From: Chitinophaga sp. Ak27
GTDB lineage: Bacteria > Bacteroidota > Bacteroidia > Chitinophagales > Chitinophagaceae
DNA length: 64,000 bases
Direction of reading: 5' to 3'
Assembly (NCBI RefSeq): GCF_012726295.1
Contig: NZ_JABAOB010000012.1
Location: forward strand, 1-64,000
Within the stretch, counting starts at the first letter, position 1, and each line of letters opens with the position of its first letter. Positions 1 through 7,778 of this stretch are shown in pieces. The position numbers were made by a program, and so were the translations under genes. Under the pieces are notes generated by a model, which saw nothing but the letters and a program-made list of their open reading frames with translations, did no database searches and was not told the origin of the DNA.

Positions 1-2
1 AT

Positions 3-395
3 TACAAGGTATTGGGCTTAGTAACTGGTCAAAGTACAACCGGCACCGGTCTGTTTACAGAAGTCGGGGCTTCTTGGACAGATTTTTTTGGAATGCAATC
101 TCAAGCATATAACAAGAAAATAGCCAACGGTGAGGAACTATGCCTTCTACAAATCAGGTCCAAAGCTGTAAGGGCTGGTGGCAATGCAGTTATTGCAGTT
201 GATATTGATTATTCTGAAATGGGAGGAGAAAAAGGCATGATCATGGTTTGCATGTCCGGTACTGTGGTAAAATTGAATAACTTGGAAGTCCTCGACCAGT
301 ATAAAGTTGAATCAATAAAAAAAATATCGTTTCTAGCTGATAAACTGCATGCATCCAATAATAAATATGCGGAAATACTTGAAAAGTTAAATTAA
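3..395 (+). CDS. YbjQ/UPF0145-type heavy-metal-binding-domain protein, 5' end outside window
   Basis: The reading frame is already open at base 3 (Tyr-Lys-Val-Leu-Gly...), so the start codon lies before the window. The pattern matches the YbjQ/UPF0145 (DUF74) fold: an early VTGQSTTGTG strand, a central helix ending in an Ala-rich turn, then GGNAVIAVDIDYSEM and a Met-rich strand closing with SGTVVKL. In this family the G-N-A-V and M-x-x-x-x-SGT-x-V blocks are the conserved core; the molecular role is poorly known (proposed metal binding or oligomeric scaffold). The last 35 residues form a charged tail beyond the usual domain end. It is AT-rich like the rest of 1-3100. Family assignment is fairly secure, function is not. 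Confidence 0.7.
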   Translation, partial: YKVLGLVTGQSTTGTGLFTEVGASWTDFFGMQSQAYNKKIANGEELCLLQIRSKAVRAGGNAVIAVDIDYSEMGGEKGMIMVCMSGTVVKLNNLEVLDQYKVESIKKISFLADKLHASNNKYAEILEKLN

Positions 396-499
396 TGCAG
401 GGTAAAGAAACTGTTACACCTATCCTTCTTCCGAAATAGTTGGAAAGGATGTTTAATTATACAAAAAACAAGTGCCTACAGGGGAAGCCTACATTATGA

Positions 500-903
500 C
501 CAGATATTTGGAATGACCTACTGGCTAAATTTGCATATGAAGAGCACCGAACCAAGTCGGACAACGATTTAAACAATTTGTTCGGGAATTTATCAGTCCA
601 AATGAAGATGTAATACTTTATCAGCTCCGAAATAGCTTACTCCACTCTTTTGGGCTATATGCAAAAAATGGCGACAATGAATATCGTTTTCTATTGTCGG
701 CCTCACAAAACAACGAAGTATTGTTTCGCATACACGGCAGGTTTCATTATGTAAATGTCTTGCGCCTGCACCAGTATTTTGAGATCAGTATTCTTAAATT
801 CAAAGAATCATTAGAAAGCAATACTGAGTGGCACACAGAGTTCGAGGCATTGTTGATAAAATATGGAGGAACCAGTATAGTCACTATGGATAGTTTTGCC
901 TGA
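500..903 (+). pseudogene. Frameshifted remnant of an HEPN-like protein
   Basis: Two overlapping open frames read like one protein. Frame one (from 500, just after a stop at 497-499, to the stop at 611-613) gives DIWNDLLAKFAYEEHRTK and then drifts. Frame two (from 541, after a stop at 538-540, to 903) gives FVREFISPNEDVILYQLRNSLLHSFGLY followed by about 85 coherent residues. The join falls between about 541 and 600, suggesting one frameshift. Residues R-N-S-L-L-H fit the R-x4-H pattern of HEPN RNase folds, but this short motif alone is weak. No start codon with a ribosome site is visible at the front, so the 5' end is also missing or degraded. I infer a decayed gene; a sequencing error is the alternative. 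Confidence 0.45.
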
Positions 904-1095
904 CGACAGACAAAAAATTATTAATCACCGTTCTCCTAACTATTAGTGGTTAACTTTATCCACGCTTTTACTACCCTGAACAATTGATATTAATTAGTTT
1001 AAAATCAGTAAATTTAAAATAAACATTATATTTATCCACTATATAATATCGCAGGTCTATTTCTTGAAAAAAAAATTCTAACTGAGTATCAAATC

Positions 1096-1671
1096 ATGGC
1101 AAACAACACTATTATAAAAGAGATTATTGACTTCTATTTAAAGACAAGCACTGATGAGGGGGCTAATAAATTTCCTTCCGAAATAGAACCAGAAATGGCA
1201 GACCACAATCAAGATCCTAGTGAAGAATGGAGAAACTGGTTTCCAATTGATAGCACAGTTACAGATTCAGACATTAAATCTCTTGAAAACCAAATAGGAT
1301 ACCATCTACCCGAAGACTATAAAACATTCTTAAAGCATAAGCACTATTACGAGCTTTATATTTCAGAAGCATCATTTTGCAGACATCCAATAAATAAATG
1401 GGCGAAGCATCTTCATGAAATGATCTTTGAAGGCTGGCCGACTGAAGAAATTATTGACCGTGGATTTATTCCTTTCGCGGACTGGAGTGATTGGGGCCTG
1501 CTTTGTTTCGATGCTAACCGAAATTTGGGAAATAACGACTATCCAATTGTTTTATGGGATCACGATCGCTCTGACGAAATTAAAGATGTAGCCGATAACT
1601 TTATGGAACTGCTTATCAAGTTAGATAAAGAAAATAAACAAATGTGGCTTAACAACGAGAAAGTACCATAG
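1096..1671 (+). CDS. SMI1/KNR4 (SUKH) family protein, immunity-type
   Basis: A 191-residue cytoplasmic protein. The hallmark SUKH pattern is visible: DSDIKSLENQIGYHLPEDYKTFLK (about residues 62-85), the helix and turn that opens the domain, then a strand series with FIPFADWSDWGLLCFD (about 130-145) and PIVLWDHD (about 156-163). In bacteria SUKH-1 proteins most often neutralise nuclease or other polymorphic toxins delivered by contact-dependent or type VI/IX systems, and they are often found as orphans in accessory islands. No partner toxin is visible here; the upstream gene remnant could be part of the same decayed accessory block. The start is the only in-frame ATG before the domain. Function as immunity protein is inferred from the family. 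Confidence 0.8.
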   Translation: MANNTIIKEIIDFYLKTSTDEGANKFPSEIEPEMADHNQDPSEEWRNWFPIDSTVTDSDIKSLENQIGYHLPEDYKTFLKHKHYYELYISEASFCRHPINKWAKHLHEMIFEGWPTEEIIDRGFIPFADWSDWGLLCFDANRNLGNNDYPIVLWDHDRSDEIKDVADNFMELLIKLDKENKQMWLNNEKVP

Positions 1672-2161
1672 CTAGAGAATTACATCAGAAAATAAATAGA
1701 AAACTCTGGTTGAGGATATCATTCCCACGCGATGCAAACGAAGATAATAGACTTATTGGTATTGGCTAACTGTATATTTAAACCAGACCTTACCCTGCAT
1801 CGCTTTCCTTATGGCAATGAAATACCTGACAAGCAGCCAGTAACAAACTAGGCTCTCGCTTTTAGATAAATCATAAGTTTTTTGGGTTATTCCATTACTA
1901 ACTGGTACTGATAGCAATAATTTTTATTAATTTCTCTATTTTTTGCAGCTAACAAGAACTACGCAAGTAGACTGCGCAGTTGTCATATTACCTTTACGTA
2001 GCCTCAGAAACTGCGCAGATTTAAATCTGTGACAATAATGTTGATGGTAATCAATTTTGTCCGGCATATTGAAGCCGATAGAACCATATAACAGCTTTCG
2101 AGGGATGAATTTTATCAACCCGTTAGACGAAGTGATCTTTATTCAACAAACTATATTATAA
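1672..2161. other. 490-bp AT-rich gap without a convincing gene
   Basis: Only very short frames occur. A 60-codon minus-strand frame near 1936-2118 has no ribosome site and no recognisable composition. The octamer CTGCGCAG occurs twice (1972-1979 and 2011-2018), once within a 10-base palindrome. I see no tRNA, terminator or mobile-element end. Confidence 0.5.
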
Positions 2162-3088
2162 ATGAAGCTGGAATCTATAACTGAAAATGGAAAGGAATAC
2201 ATCTTAGTATCCAAGCAGGGCCACGTGGAAGAAATAGTTAATCGAATTATCAAACAGAAACCATTTGCCGATCAATTCAAATTTTCTGAAAGAGGGCTCT
2301 TTATTACTCTACTTGAATCAGTAGAAGTTAGCAATGAAGACTTTACCGTCAAATACTTTTATTACGATCCAATGCGGAAATTGCACATATCAGAAAGTGG
2401 GTCCGGATATGTATGGATCAGCAATATTGGCCTAGTTGCGAATAGGAAAAGGGACCCAAACCGCGCTGTAAATTCATGCCTAAATCAATATACGGTGATC
2501 TCATTATTATTTGAGAAGGCGATTGAAGTCGTTCAAGATGAAACAGTGTATGACATCGACTCTCATAGTTTTGACAGCCTGACCAATTTATCATCTGCTA
2601 TATACCATAACCTTATTTTTTATATAGAAGTCTTTTGCAAGGCATATCTTGATTTAACAGGCACTCAGCCTCCACGTACTCATAAGCTATCAACAATCTA
2701 TAGGAAAACTGTTGAAGTGATGACTGGTAACAACCACAATGATTCGCTCTTCCAAGTATTGATACTTGATCCACTTTATAAATTTGTGGATCACTTAGGA
2801 AAAATTCCGGGTAATTTCAAAGAAGAATTCATCAAATACGATGATAATCTTCAGGACGACACTGTAATTCTGTTCGATTTATCAGGTTTAAATCAAATGA
2901 TACATTTACTTGAATTATCTGATGATTTTATCAGTGACTATTTTTACACAGGTACCGACACATATTATTTAAAATCAGACCTGTATCAACGGATGATGGA
3001 CAAGGCAGACACGGAAGAGAAAAGGAAGAGGATTCAAGACTTGTATCCACATTTGGCCAAGGAAAAAAATAATATCATTAACCGATAG
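2162..3088 (+). CDS. Unrecognised 308-aa cytoplasmic protein, possibly HEPN-like
   Basis: I do not recognise this protein. It has no signal peptide or membrane span. The N-terminal third (1-110) is strand-rich with a KYFYYDPMRKLHIS segment; residues about 135-200 form a helical block (LSSAIYHNLIFYIEVFCKAYLDLTG, then HKLSTIYRKTVEVM) that resembles the helical cores of HEPN-like accessory proteins, but no R-x4-6-H catalytic motif is evident. The C-terminal 60 residues are helical and charged, ending in KEKNNIINR. The gene is AT-rich like its left neighbours and is followed by a tRNA gene on the other strand, a common boundary of accessory islands. The start ATG follows an AT-rich stretch without a clear Shine-Dalgarno, usual in Bacteroidota. 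Confidence 0.6.
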   Translation: MKLESITENGKEYILVSKQGHVEEIVNRIIKQKPFADQFKFSERGLFITLLESVEVSNEDFTVKYFYYDPMRKLHISESGSGYVWISNIGLVANRKRDPNRAVNSCLNQYTVISLLFEKAIEVVQDETVYDIDSHSFDSLTNLSSAIYHNLIFYIEVFCKAYLDLTGTQPPRTHKLSTIYRKTVEVMTGNNHNDSLFQVLILDPLYKFVDHLGKIPGNFKEEFIKYDDNLQDDTVILFDLSGLNQMIHLLELSDDFISDYFYTGTDTYYLKSDLYQRMMDKADTEEKRKRIQDLYPHLAKEKNNIINR

Positions 3089-3276
3089 AACTCAACTACC
3101 TCTCAATCAAGTAACACAAGGTTTGAAAATTTTTTTTGATCCTGCTAAAATTACAACGAGAAGCTAATATGGATTTAAAGTCAAAATATCGTAAATTAGT
3201 ATAGGTAAGTAAACCCAAATAAAACGAAGTAACCACGAATCGCGAATCCGCACTTTGATAGACTAACAAATAGACC

Positions 3277-3308
3277 AAAAACAAAAAACCCGCGCAGTGC
3301 GCAGGTTT
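3277..3308 (-). terminator. Terminator of the tRNA-Lys gene
   Basis: Read on the minus strand, AAACC-GCGC pairs with GCGC-GGTTT around a 3-base loop (one mismatch), followed by a T-rich tract. It starts 14 bases beyond the tRNA 3' end. Confidence 0.7.
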
Positions 3309-3321
3309 CAGGTTTCTCCAG

Positions 3322-3394
3322 TGATCCCCTTGGGACTCGAACCCAAGACCCATACATTAAAAGTGTATTGCTCTACCAACTGAGCTAGGGAATC
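3322..3394 (-). tRNA. tRNA-Lys (anticodon TTT)
   Basis: A 73-base cloverleaf reads on the minus strand. The acceptor arm GATTCCC pairs with GGGGATC with one T-G wobble, discriminator A. The D arm contains AGCTCAGTTGGTAGAGC. The anticodon stem ATACA/TGTAT encloses the loop CTTTTAA with anticodon TTT (Lys, AAA/AAG). The T arm is TTGGGTTCGAGTCCCAA. The 3' CCA is not encoded. The gene stands alone, with its own promoter and terminator, and separates AT-rich accessory genes on its left from chromosomal-type genes on its right, so it is a candidate integration point. Confidence 0.95.
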
Positions 3395-3420
3395 ATTCAC
3401 CCCGTTTGTTTAACGGAGTG

Positions 3421-3451
3421 CAAAGATAGTAATTATTTACTCCTAGCCAAA
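3421..3451 (-). promoter_or_regulatory. Bacteroidota-type promoter of tRNA-Lys
   Basis: On the minus strand TTTG (3448-3451) is followed after exactly 19 bases by TATCTTTG (3421-3428), a full match to the Bacteroidota -33/-7 consensus (TTTG, TAnnTTTG). Transcription would begin about 20 bases before the mature tRNA. It is the cleanest promoter in the window and supports the phylum assignment. Confidence 0.8.
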
Positions 3452-3470
3452 TTTATTTGAAATATTTTTA

Positions 3471-5897
3471 TCATTTCCCGGTAAACACAAGCTTGTAGCG
3501 GATTACAGCATCATCTTTTTCTTCTTTACTGAAGATATGCAGCAGGTAATACTTACCCGCTACCCAGTCATTTACCGCATTATCATAAAACGGACTACCC
3601 GGATTACCGCTTTGTCCGCCAGGATAAATGCCATATGCTTCTGTTTTATCCGATAGCTGTACCACCATTCTCCATGAAGGCCCGTGGTCTTGCTTCGTAG
3701 CATTTACAATATGCTGACCACCGCCAGTATTCAGGTGAAGGGCGCTGAAAGCAGGAATGCCACGGGAAAGGTGGTTGATATTGGTACCGCGCGCCTTGCC
3801 CAGCTCCAGTTTGCCGGCTTTATTCAGCTCACTCACTTCATTTACGGTGGCGATAAAAGCACCATGCACCAACTGCGACAACGTTTCTTTTTGTGGGGTG
3901 TTGATGTTGTCGATAAAATGGAATGAAGTATCGCGCAACAGGATTTGCAGGGTGGTGATAGCCTGCGGATAAGCCAGTATGGTAGTGTCTTTGGGGCGAA
4001 GTTCATCTCCCCAGAGCGTATCCTCCAGGTGCGTCCAGAAGGTGTTGAAGATAGTGGCGCCTTTACTGTCGGGCGTAGCCATGCAATCCCACGACGATAA
4101 CAGTTGCCAGTAAGGCTGCTGCTGTGCCGTCAGGGAACTGCTGTCGATATGCTGCCGGATCATTGGCAGCGCGGCGGCAGCAAACAGGTTTTTATCATCA
4201 TTTTGCAACTGCATCATATCCTGCGTGGTGATAGCGTTCATGGCCGCCAGCCGTTCGTTGATGCGAACACCGCGATACAGGTCGTAATGTCCATATAAAC
4301 GATAAGGATACGTGCTATCAGTAGCGCGCTGGTTGGCAGAGCTCACAAATCCGCGTGCGGGATTTTTGATATGTGGCAGTTCTTCGTGTGGAATAAATCC
4401 CTGCCAGGAGAAAGAGCTGTCGGTACCCGGCATAATCCATTTACCCTGGTCTTTCCACCGTAATGGATATTGCCCATTATGCCAGATGGCAATATCGCCG
4501 GCTTTATCGGCAAATACAAAGTTTTGCGCGGGACAGGTATATATCGATAATGCCCGCAGGTAGTCATCATAATTGCGTGCCTTATTCAACCGCGTAAAGG
4601 TGGCCAACTCATTGGAAGAGTCCAGCGCTTTCCAGCGCATGGCCAGGAAAGTTTGACGGGTGGCCTTATCCGGGAAGGTATTGTCGAACATTACCGGCCC
4701 AAATACGGTATAGGCAACGGTATCATGTATAGTAGCACCACCGCGCACTTTGATATCCTCTACGCGCAGCGTAGCCGGACGATAGCTGCCATTATACAGG
4801 TATTCTTGTTTACCGTTGCGGAACTGCATGCGGTAGAAGTCCTTTACATCTTCCTCTCCATTGGTAACGCCCCAGGCAATATGATCGTTAAAGCCAATGA
4901 TGACACCGGGAGAACCGGGCAACGATGCGCCGTATACATTCATATCGGGCGTTTGCAGCTGTATTTCATACCAAAGGGAAGGCAGGGAGAGCCCCAGATG
5001 CGGATCGCTGCATAGGATAGGCGCGCCGGAACGGGTTTTACTGCCGGCCACAGCCCAGTTATTACTGCCATTGGCCGGATCGGGCTTATCCATCTGGTAT
5101 TTCATGAAGGCGGCATCGGCAGCCACTACGCTATCCGGCGGCATTACAGCCTTTGCAACAGCAGCAGCATAAGCGGTTCCCTTGGGTATGATCGGGTCGG
5201 TGGCATCGTGGAAATCCGGGTACAACAGGTTGAAATCCTTCATGGAAAAAAGTCGACGGGCATTGGTAAACTCCAGGTCATTGCAGAACCCCGCCAGGTC
5301 ATGCGCCATGTATTTCAACAGCAGGGCCGATTTTATCACATCCCAGTGCTCTGGCTTATAGTCGAGTATTTTATATTCTACGGGATAGGTAGCAGGTGTC
5401 AACGTGGCAATATAAGCATTAATACCAGCGGCGTAGGATGTCACGGCCGTTTTGGTATCAGGATCCGCCATCATTTCCTTCACCGTTTGCTCGGCACCAT
5501 ATACCATACCGAGGCGACGCTGCCGGCGATCATATTGGATGGTCCGGGGGCCCAGTATTTCAGAGAGCCGTCCGGCGGCGGCATAGGTCTGCAATTCCAT
5601 CTGCCAGAGCCGGTCGCGGGCCGTTACATAACCTTGTACATAAAACGCGTCGGCATCGTTGTCGGCGAAAACATGTGGTACCATGCGGTCGTCGTACCAA
5701 ACTTCTGCTTTGCCCGATAACCCGGGTAATACCAATTGTTCGTGGGGAAATTCACCATTAGGCTCTGCATTTTGCCAGAAACCGGTTTGCGGGCTTAACA
5801 AATTTCCGAGGGGTGGTACCTGGCCCAGTTTGTGGCTGAAAGCATAAGCAAGCGATAAGGTAATAGCGGCGGTTATAACAGCTGGAATGATTCTCAT
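3471..5897 (-). CDS. Penicillin acylase family protein (Ntn hydrolase), secreted
   Basis: An 808-residue precursor with an N-terminal hydrophobic segment (about 3-20), indicating export to the periplasm. The family makes one chain that cleaves itself into alpha and beta subunits; the new beta N-terminus is a catalytic Ser. Here that is Ser278 in NGSNNWAVAGS, followed by the conserved GAPILCSDPHLGLSLPSLWYE and the GVIIGFNDHIAWGVTN block. The alpha region (about 60-240) has the VPHVFADNDADAFYVQGYVTARDRLWQME motif. These enzymes hydrolyse amide bonds of phenylacetyl- or acyl-substituted compounds (penicillins, acyl-homoserine lactones); substrate cannot be told from sequence. It follows the bioF-like gene by 52 bases on the same strand and may be cotranscribed. 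Confidence 0.92.
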   Translation of the reverse strand: MRIIPAVITAAITLSLAYAFSHKLGQVPPLGNLLSPQTGFWQNAEPNGEFPHEQLVLPGLSGKAEVWYDDRMVPHVFADNDADAFYVQGYVTARDRLWQMELQTYAAAGRLSEILGPRTIQYDRRQRRLGMVYGAEQTVKEMMADPDTKTAVTSYAAGINAYIATLTPATYPVEYKILDYKPEHWDVIKSALLLKYMAHDLAGFCNDLEFTNARRLFSMKDFNLLYPDFHDATDPIIPKGTAYAAAVAKAVMPPDSVVAADAAFMKYQMDKPDPANGSNNWAVAGSKTRSGAPILCSDPHLGLSLPSLWYEIQLQTPDMNVYGASLPGSPGVIIGFNDHIAWGVTNGEEDVKDFYRMQFRNGKQEYLYNGSYRPATLRVEDIKVRGGATIHDTVAYTVFGPVMFDNTFPDKATRQTFLAMRWKALDSSNELATFTRLNKARNYDDYLRALSIYTCPAQNFVFADKAGDIAIWHNGQYPLRWKDQGKWIMPGTDSSFSWQGFIPHEELPHIKNPARGFVSSANQRATDSTYPYRLYGHYDLYRGVRINERLAAMNAITTQDMMQLQNDDKNLFAAAALPMIRQHIDSSSLTAQQQPYWQLLSSWDCMATPDSKGATIFNTFWTHLEDTLWGDELRPKDTTILAYPQAITTLQILLRDTSFHFIDNINTPQKETLSQLVHGAFIATVNEVSELNKAGKLELGKARGTNINHLSRGIPAFSALHLNTGGGQHIVNATKQDHGPSWRMVVQLSDKTEAYGIYPGGQSGNPGSPFYDNAVNDWVAGKYYLLHIFSKEEKDDAVIRYKLVFTGK

Positions 5898-5949
5898 AAT
5901 ACGGATCGGATGTAATATGTAAAATACATCAAATTTGTCTTATATCCGC

Positions 5950-7065
5950 TTACGCCTCCAATACTTTTATCAGCTGCCCTACTTCTTCCCGGGTATTAAA
6001 GCTATGCAGCACTACCCGCAGTCGCTCGGCCCCTTTAGGCACGGTAGGATGCAGTATAGGCCGTACATCTAGTCCTGCCTGTTGTAACCGTGCCGCCACC
6101 TGCCTGGTATTTTCATTACCCCGGGTAAGCACAGCCTGTATAGGCGTATGGCCAGGCAGTAACTCAGTGCGTAAGATGCCCGCGCGGAACTGCTCAATGA
6201 GCTCTGACAACTTCTTCCGCTCCGCCTGCATATAGGGGAAAGTAGCGTATCCCGCTTCTATAGCGGCCAGGGAGGCAGGAGGTAAAGCGGTGGTATAGAT
6301 AAAAGACCGGGAGAAGTTAATAAGATACTCCCGCAGCAGCTTCGTTCCCAGTATCACGGCGCCATGACACCCCACTGCCTTTCCAAAGGTATGTACCCGG
6401 GCAAAACATTGTGTTTCCAGCTGCAGTTGTTGCACCAGCCCTTCCCCCGCCTCGCCGATAATACCAGTGGCATGGGCTTCATCTACCACCAGGTGAGCCT
6501 GGTACCGGCTGCACAGCGCGGCAATGGCTGCCAACGGCGCCAGGTCGCCATCCATGGAGTACACCGATTCTACTGCTACAAAAATATGACCGGTGGCATG
6601 TTTTATCTTTTTCTCCAGGTCGGCAAGGTCATTATGCTGAAAGGAAAAAGACTGAGCGGCCGACAAGCGCACCCCATCACGGATAGAAGCGTGTATCAGC
6701 TGATCATAAATGATAGTGTCGCCCTTCCGCCCCAGGCAGGACAACAGCCCCAGGTTGGCGTCGTAACCGGAATTATATAACAGTCCTGCTTCGGCGCGAT
6801 GAAAGGCCGCCAGGTCTTTTTCTACCGACTCTATCCATTCGTAATTACCTGCCAGCAACCTCGAGCCGGTGCTGCCATGCGCCGGGTGACGCTCTTCCAT
6901 CAGCGTATGAATATAAGCCCTCACCTCCGGGTGACGGGCGAGTCCCAAATAATCATTTGAACAAAAATCTATTTTGTCTCCCGGCAACCGTAACTCCCGG
7001 AATGCCTGCCGGGCCTTGCGTTCATCGAGCAATTGGGATAGAAAAGATATATCTGCAGTATGCAT
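5950..7065 (-). CDS. bioF: 8-amino-7-oxononanoate synthase-like alpha-oxoamine synthase
   Basis: A PLP enzyme of the alpha-oxoamine synthase family (371 aa from the chosen start). It joins an acyl-CoA/ACP to an amino acid; BioF makes the biotin precursor from pimeloyl-thioester and alanine. Visible motifs are FCSNDYLGLA (36-42), GSTGSRLLAGN (64-74), LLYNSGYDANLGLL (95-108), VVDEAHATG with Asp195 contacting the PLP ring, and HTFGKAVG with the Schiff-base Lys229. I start at the ATG at 7065 rather than an in-frame codon 66 bases upstream, because AAGAGGAAG lies just before it and the family begins there. The paralogous Kbl and SPT enzymes are the alternatives; no other biotin gene is nearby. The gene is divergent from miaE with a 79-base shared promoter space. 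Confidence 0.85.
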   Translation of the reverse strand: MHTADISFLSQLLDERKARQAFRELRLPGDKIDFCSNDYLGLARHPEVRAYIHTLMEERHPAHGSTGSRLLAGNYEWIESVEKDLAAFHRAEAGLLYNSGYDANLGLLSCLGRKGDTIIYDQLIHASIRDGVRLSAAQSFSFQHNDLADLEKKIKHATGHIFVAVESVYSMDGDLAPLAAIAALCSRYQAHLVVDEAHATGIIGEAGEGLVQQLQLETQCFARVHTFGKAVGCHGAVILGTKLLREYLINFSRSFIYTTALPPASLAAIEAGYATFPYMQAERKKLSELIEQFRAGILRTELLPGHTPIQAVLTRGNENTRQVAARLQQAGLDVRPILHPTVPKGAERLRVVLHSFNTREEVGQLIKVLEA

Positions 7066-7144
7066 AGCTTCCTCTTTAGCGATGCACAATTTAAACTTTG
7101 CCTTTATCTTCGCAAAAAAGCGATCTACCAAGGACTATATTCAC

Positions 7145-7741
7145 ATGAGCAAAGTATCTATACTCGGATTGAAACTGCCTACCGACCCTCGATGGGTAAA
7201 CCTGGCGGCTATTTCATTGCAGGACATTCTCACCGACCACGCCTATTGCGAACAAAAGGCTGCATCTTCCGCTATCTCACTGATCCAGCGTAACCCGGAA
7301 AGAACCAGGCTGGTAGAGGAACTGGCGCCTATTGTTACGGAAGAGTGGGGCCACTTCCGGCAGGTGCTGGCCGAACTAAAAAAACGCGGCCTGTCCCTCG
7401 GCAGGCAACGTAAAGACGACTACGTAAACGCATTAATGGATAACCGTGTGAAAGGAGGCCATGCCGACGACAGCTTCCTCGATGCACTCCTGATATTTGC
7501 CCTGATTGAAGCCCGCAGCTGCGAACGGTTCCGCCTCCTCAGCGAAGGCCTCGAAGATGAATACCTGCGCGAATTTTATCGCAAGTTCATGGTGTCTGAA
7601 GCTGGCCACTACCGCCTCTTTATCGACCTGGCCAATGAATATTTCCCGGAAGAAAAAGTAAGAAACCGCTGGCAGGAATGGTTGAAAACAGAAGCCGAAA
7701 TCCTCCAGAATATAGATGTGCGGGGCGACAGAATGCATTAG
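7145..7741 (+). CDS. miaE: tRNA-(ms2io6A)-hydroxylase MiaE
   Basis: A 198-residue ferritin-like non-haem di-iron enzyme that hydroxylates the isopentenyl side chain of ms2i6A37 in tRNAs reading UNN codons. The iron-ligand pattern is intact: AYCEQKAASSA (first Glu helix), EEWGHF (E-x-x-H), IEARSCERFRLL and SEAGHYRLF (E-x-x-H). Length agrees with the family. The ATG at 7145 is chosen because MSKVSILGLKLPTDPRWV is the usual N-terminus; in-frame codons upstream lie inside the divergent bioF-like gene. It ends in a strong shared terminator with the convergent patatin gene. Confidence 0.93.
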   Translation: MSKVSILGLKLPTDPRWVNLAAISLQDILTDHAYCEQKAASSAISLIQRNPERTRLVEELAPIVTEEWGHFRQVLAELKKRGLSLGRQRKDDYVNALMDNRVKGGHADDSFLDALLIFALIEARSCERFRLLSEGLEDEYLREFYRKFMVSEAGHYRLFIDLANEYFPEEKVRNRWQEWLKTEAEILQNIDVRGDRMH

Positions 7742-7743
7742 TA

Positions 7744-7778
7744 TTTTAAGCTGGGCGCATTCAGCGCTCAGCTTAAAA
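7744..7778. terminator. Bidirectional terminator between miaE and patatin gene
   Basis: A 15-base stem (TTTTAAGCTGGGCGC with its complement, one G-T wobble) encloses a 5-base loop. T and A tracts on either side make it work both ways. Its right arm contains the stop codon of the patatin gene (7773-7775). Confidence 0.85.

Noticed and set aside
1936..2118. 60-codon minus-strand frame in the 1672-2161 gap
   Set aside because: No ribosome site, promoter or domain; composition not distinct from noncoding AT-rich DNA.
3096..3353. 85-codon minus-strand open frame across the tRNA-Lys gene
   Set aside because: It runs through the tRNA and its terminator; the protein-like reading is an artefact of the tRNA sequence.
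3398..3420. Hairpin CACcCCGTT/AACGGaGTG upstream of tRNA-Lys
   Set aside because: It sits between the promoter and the tRNA and probably lies in the 5' leader removed by RNase P; nothing suggests a separate element.
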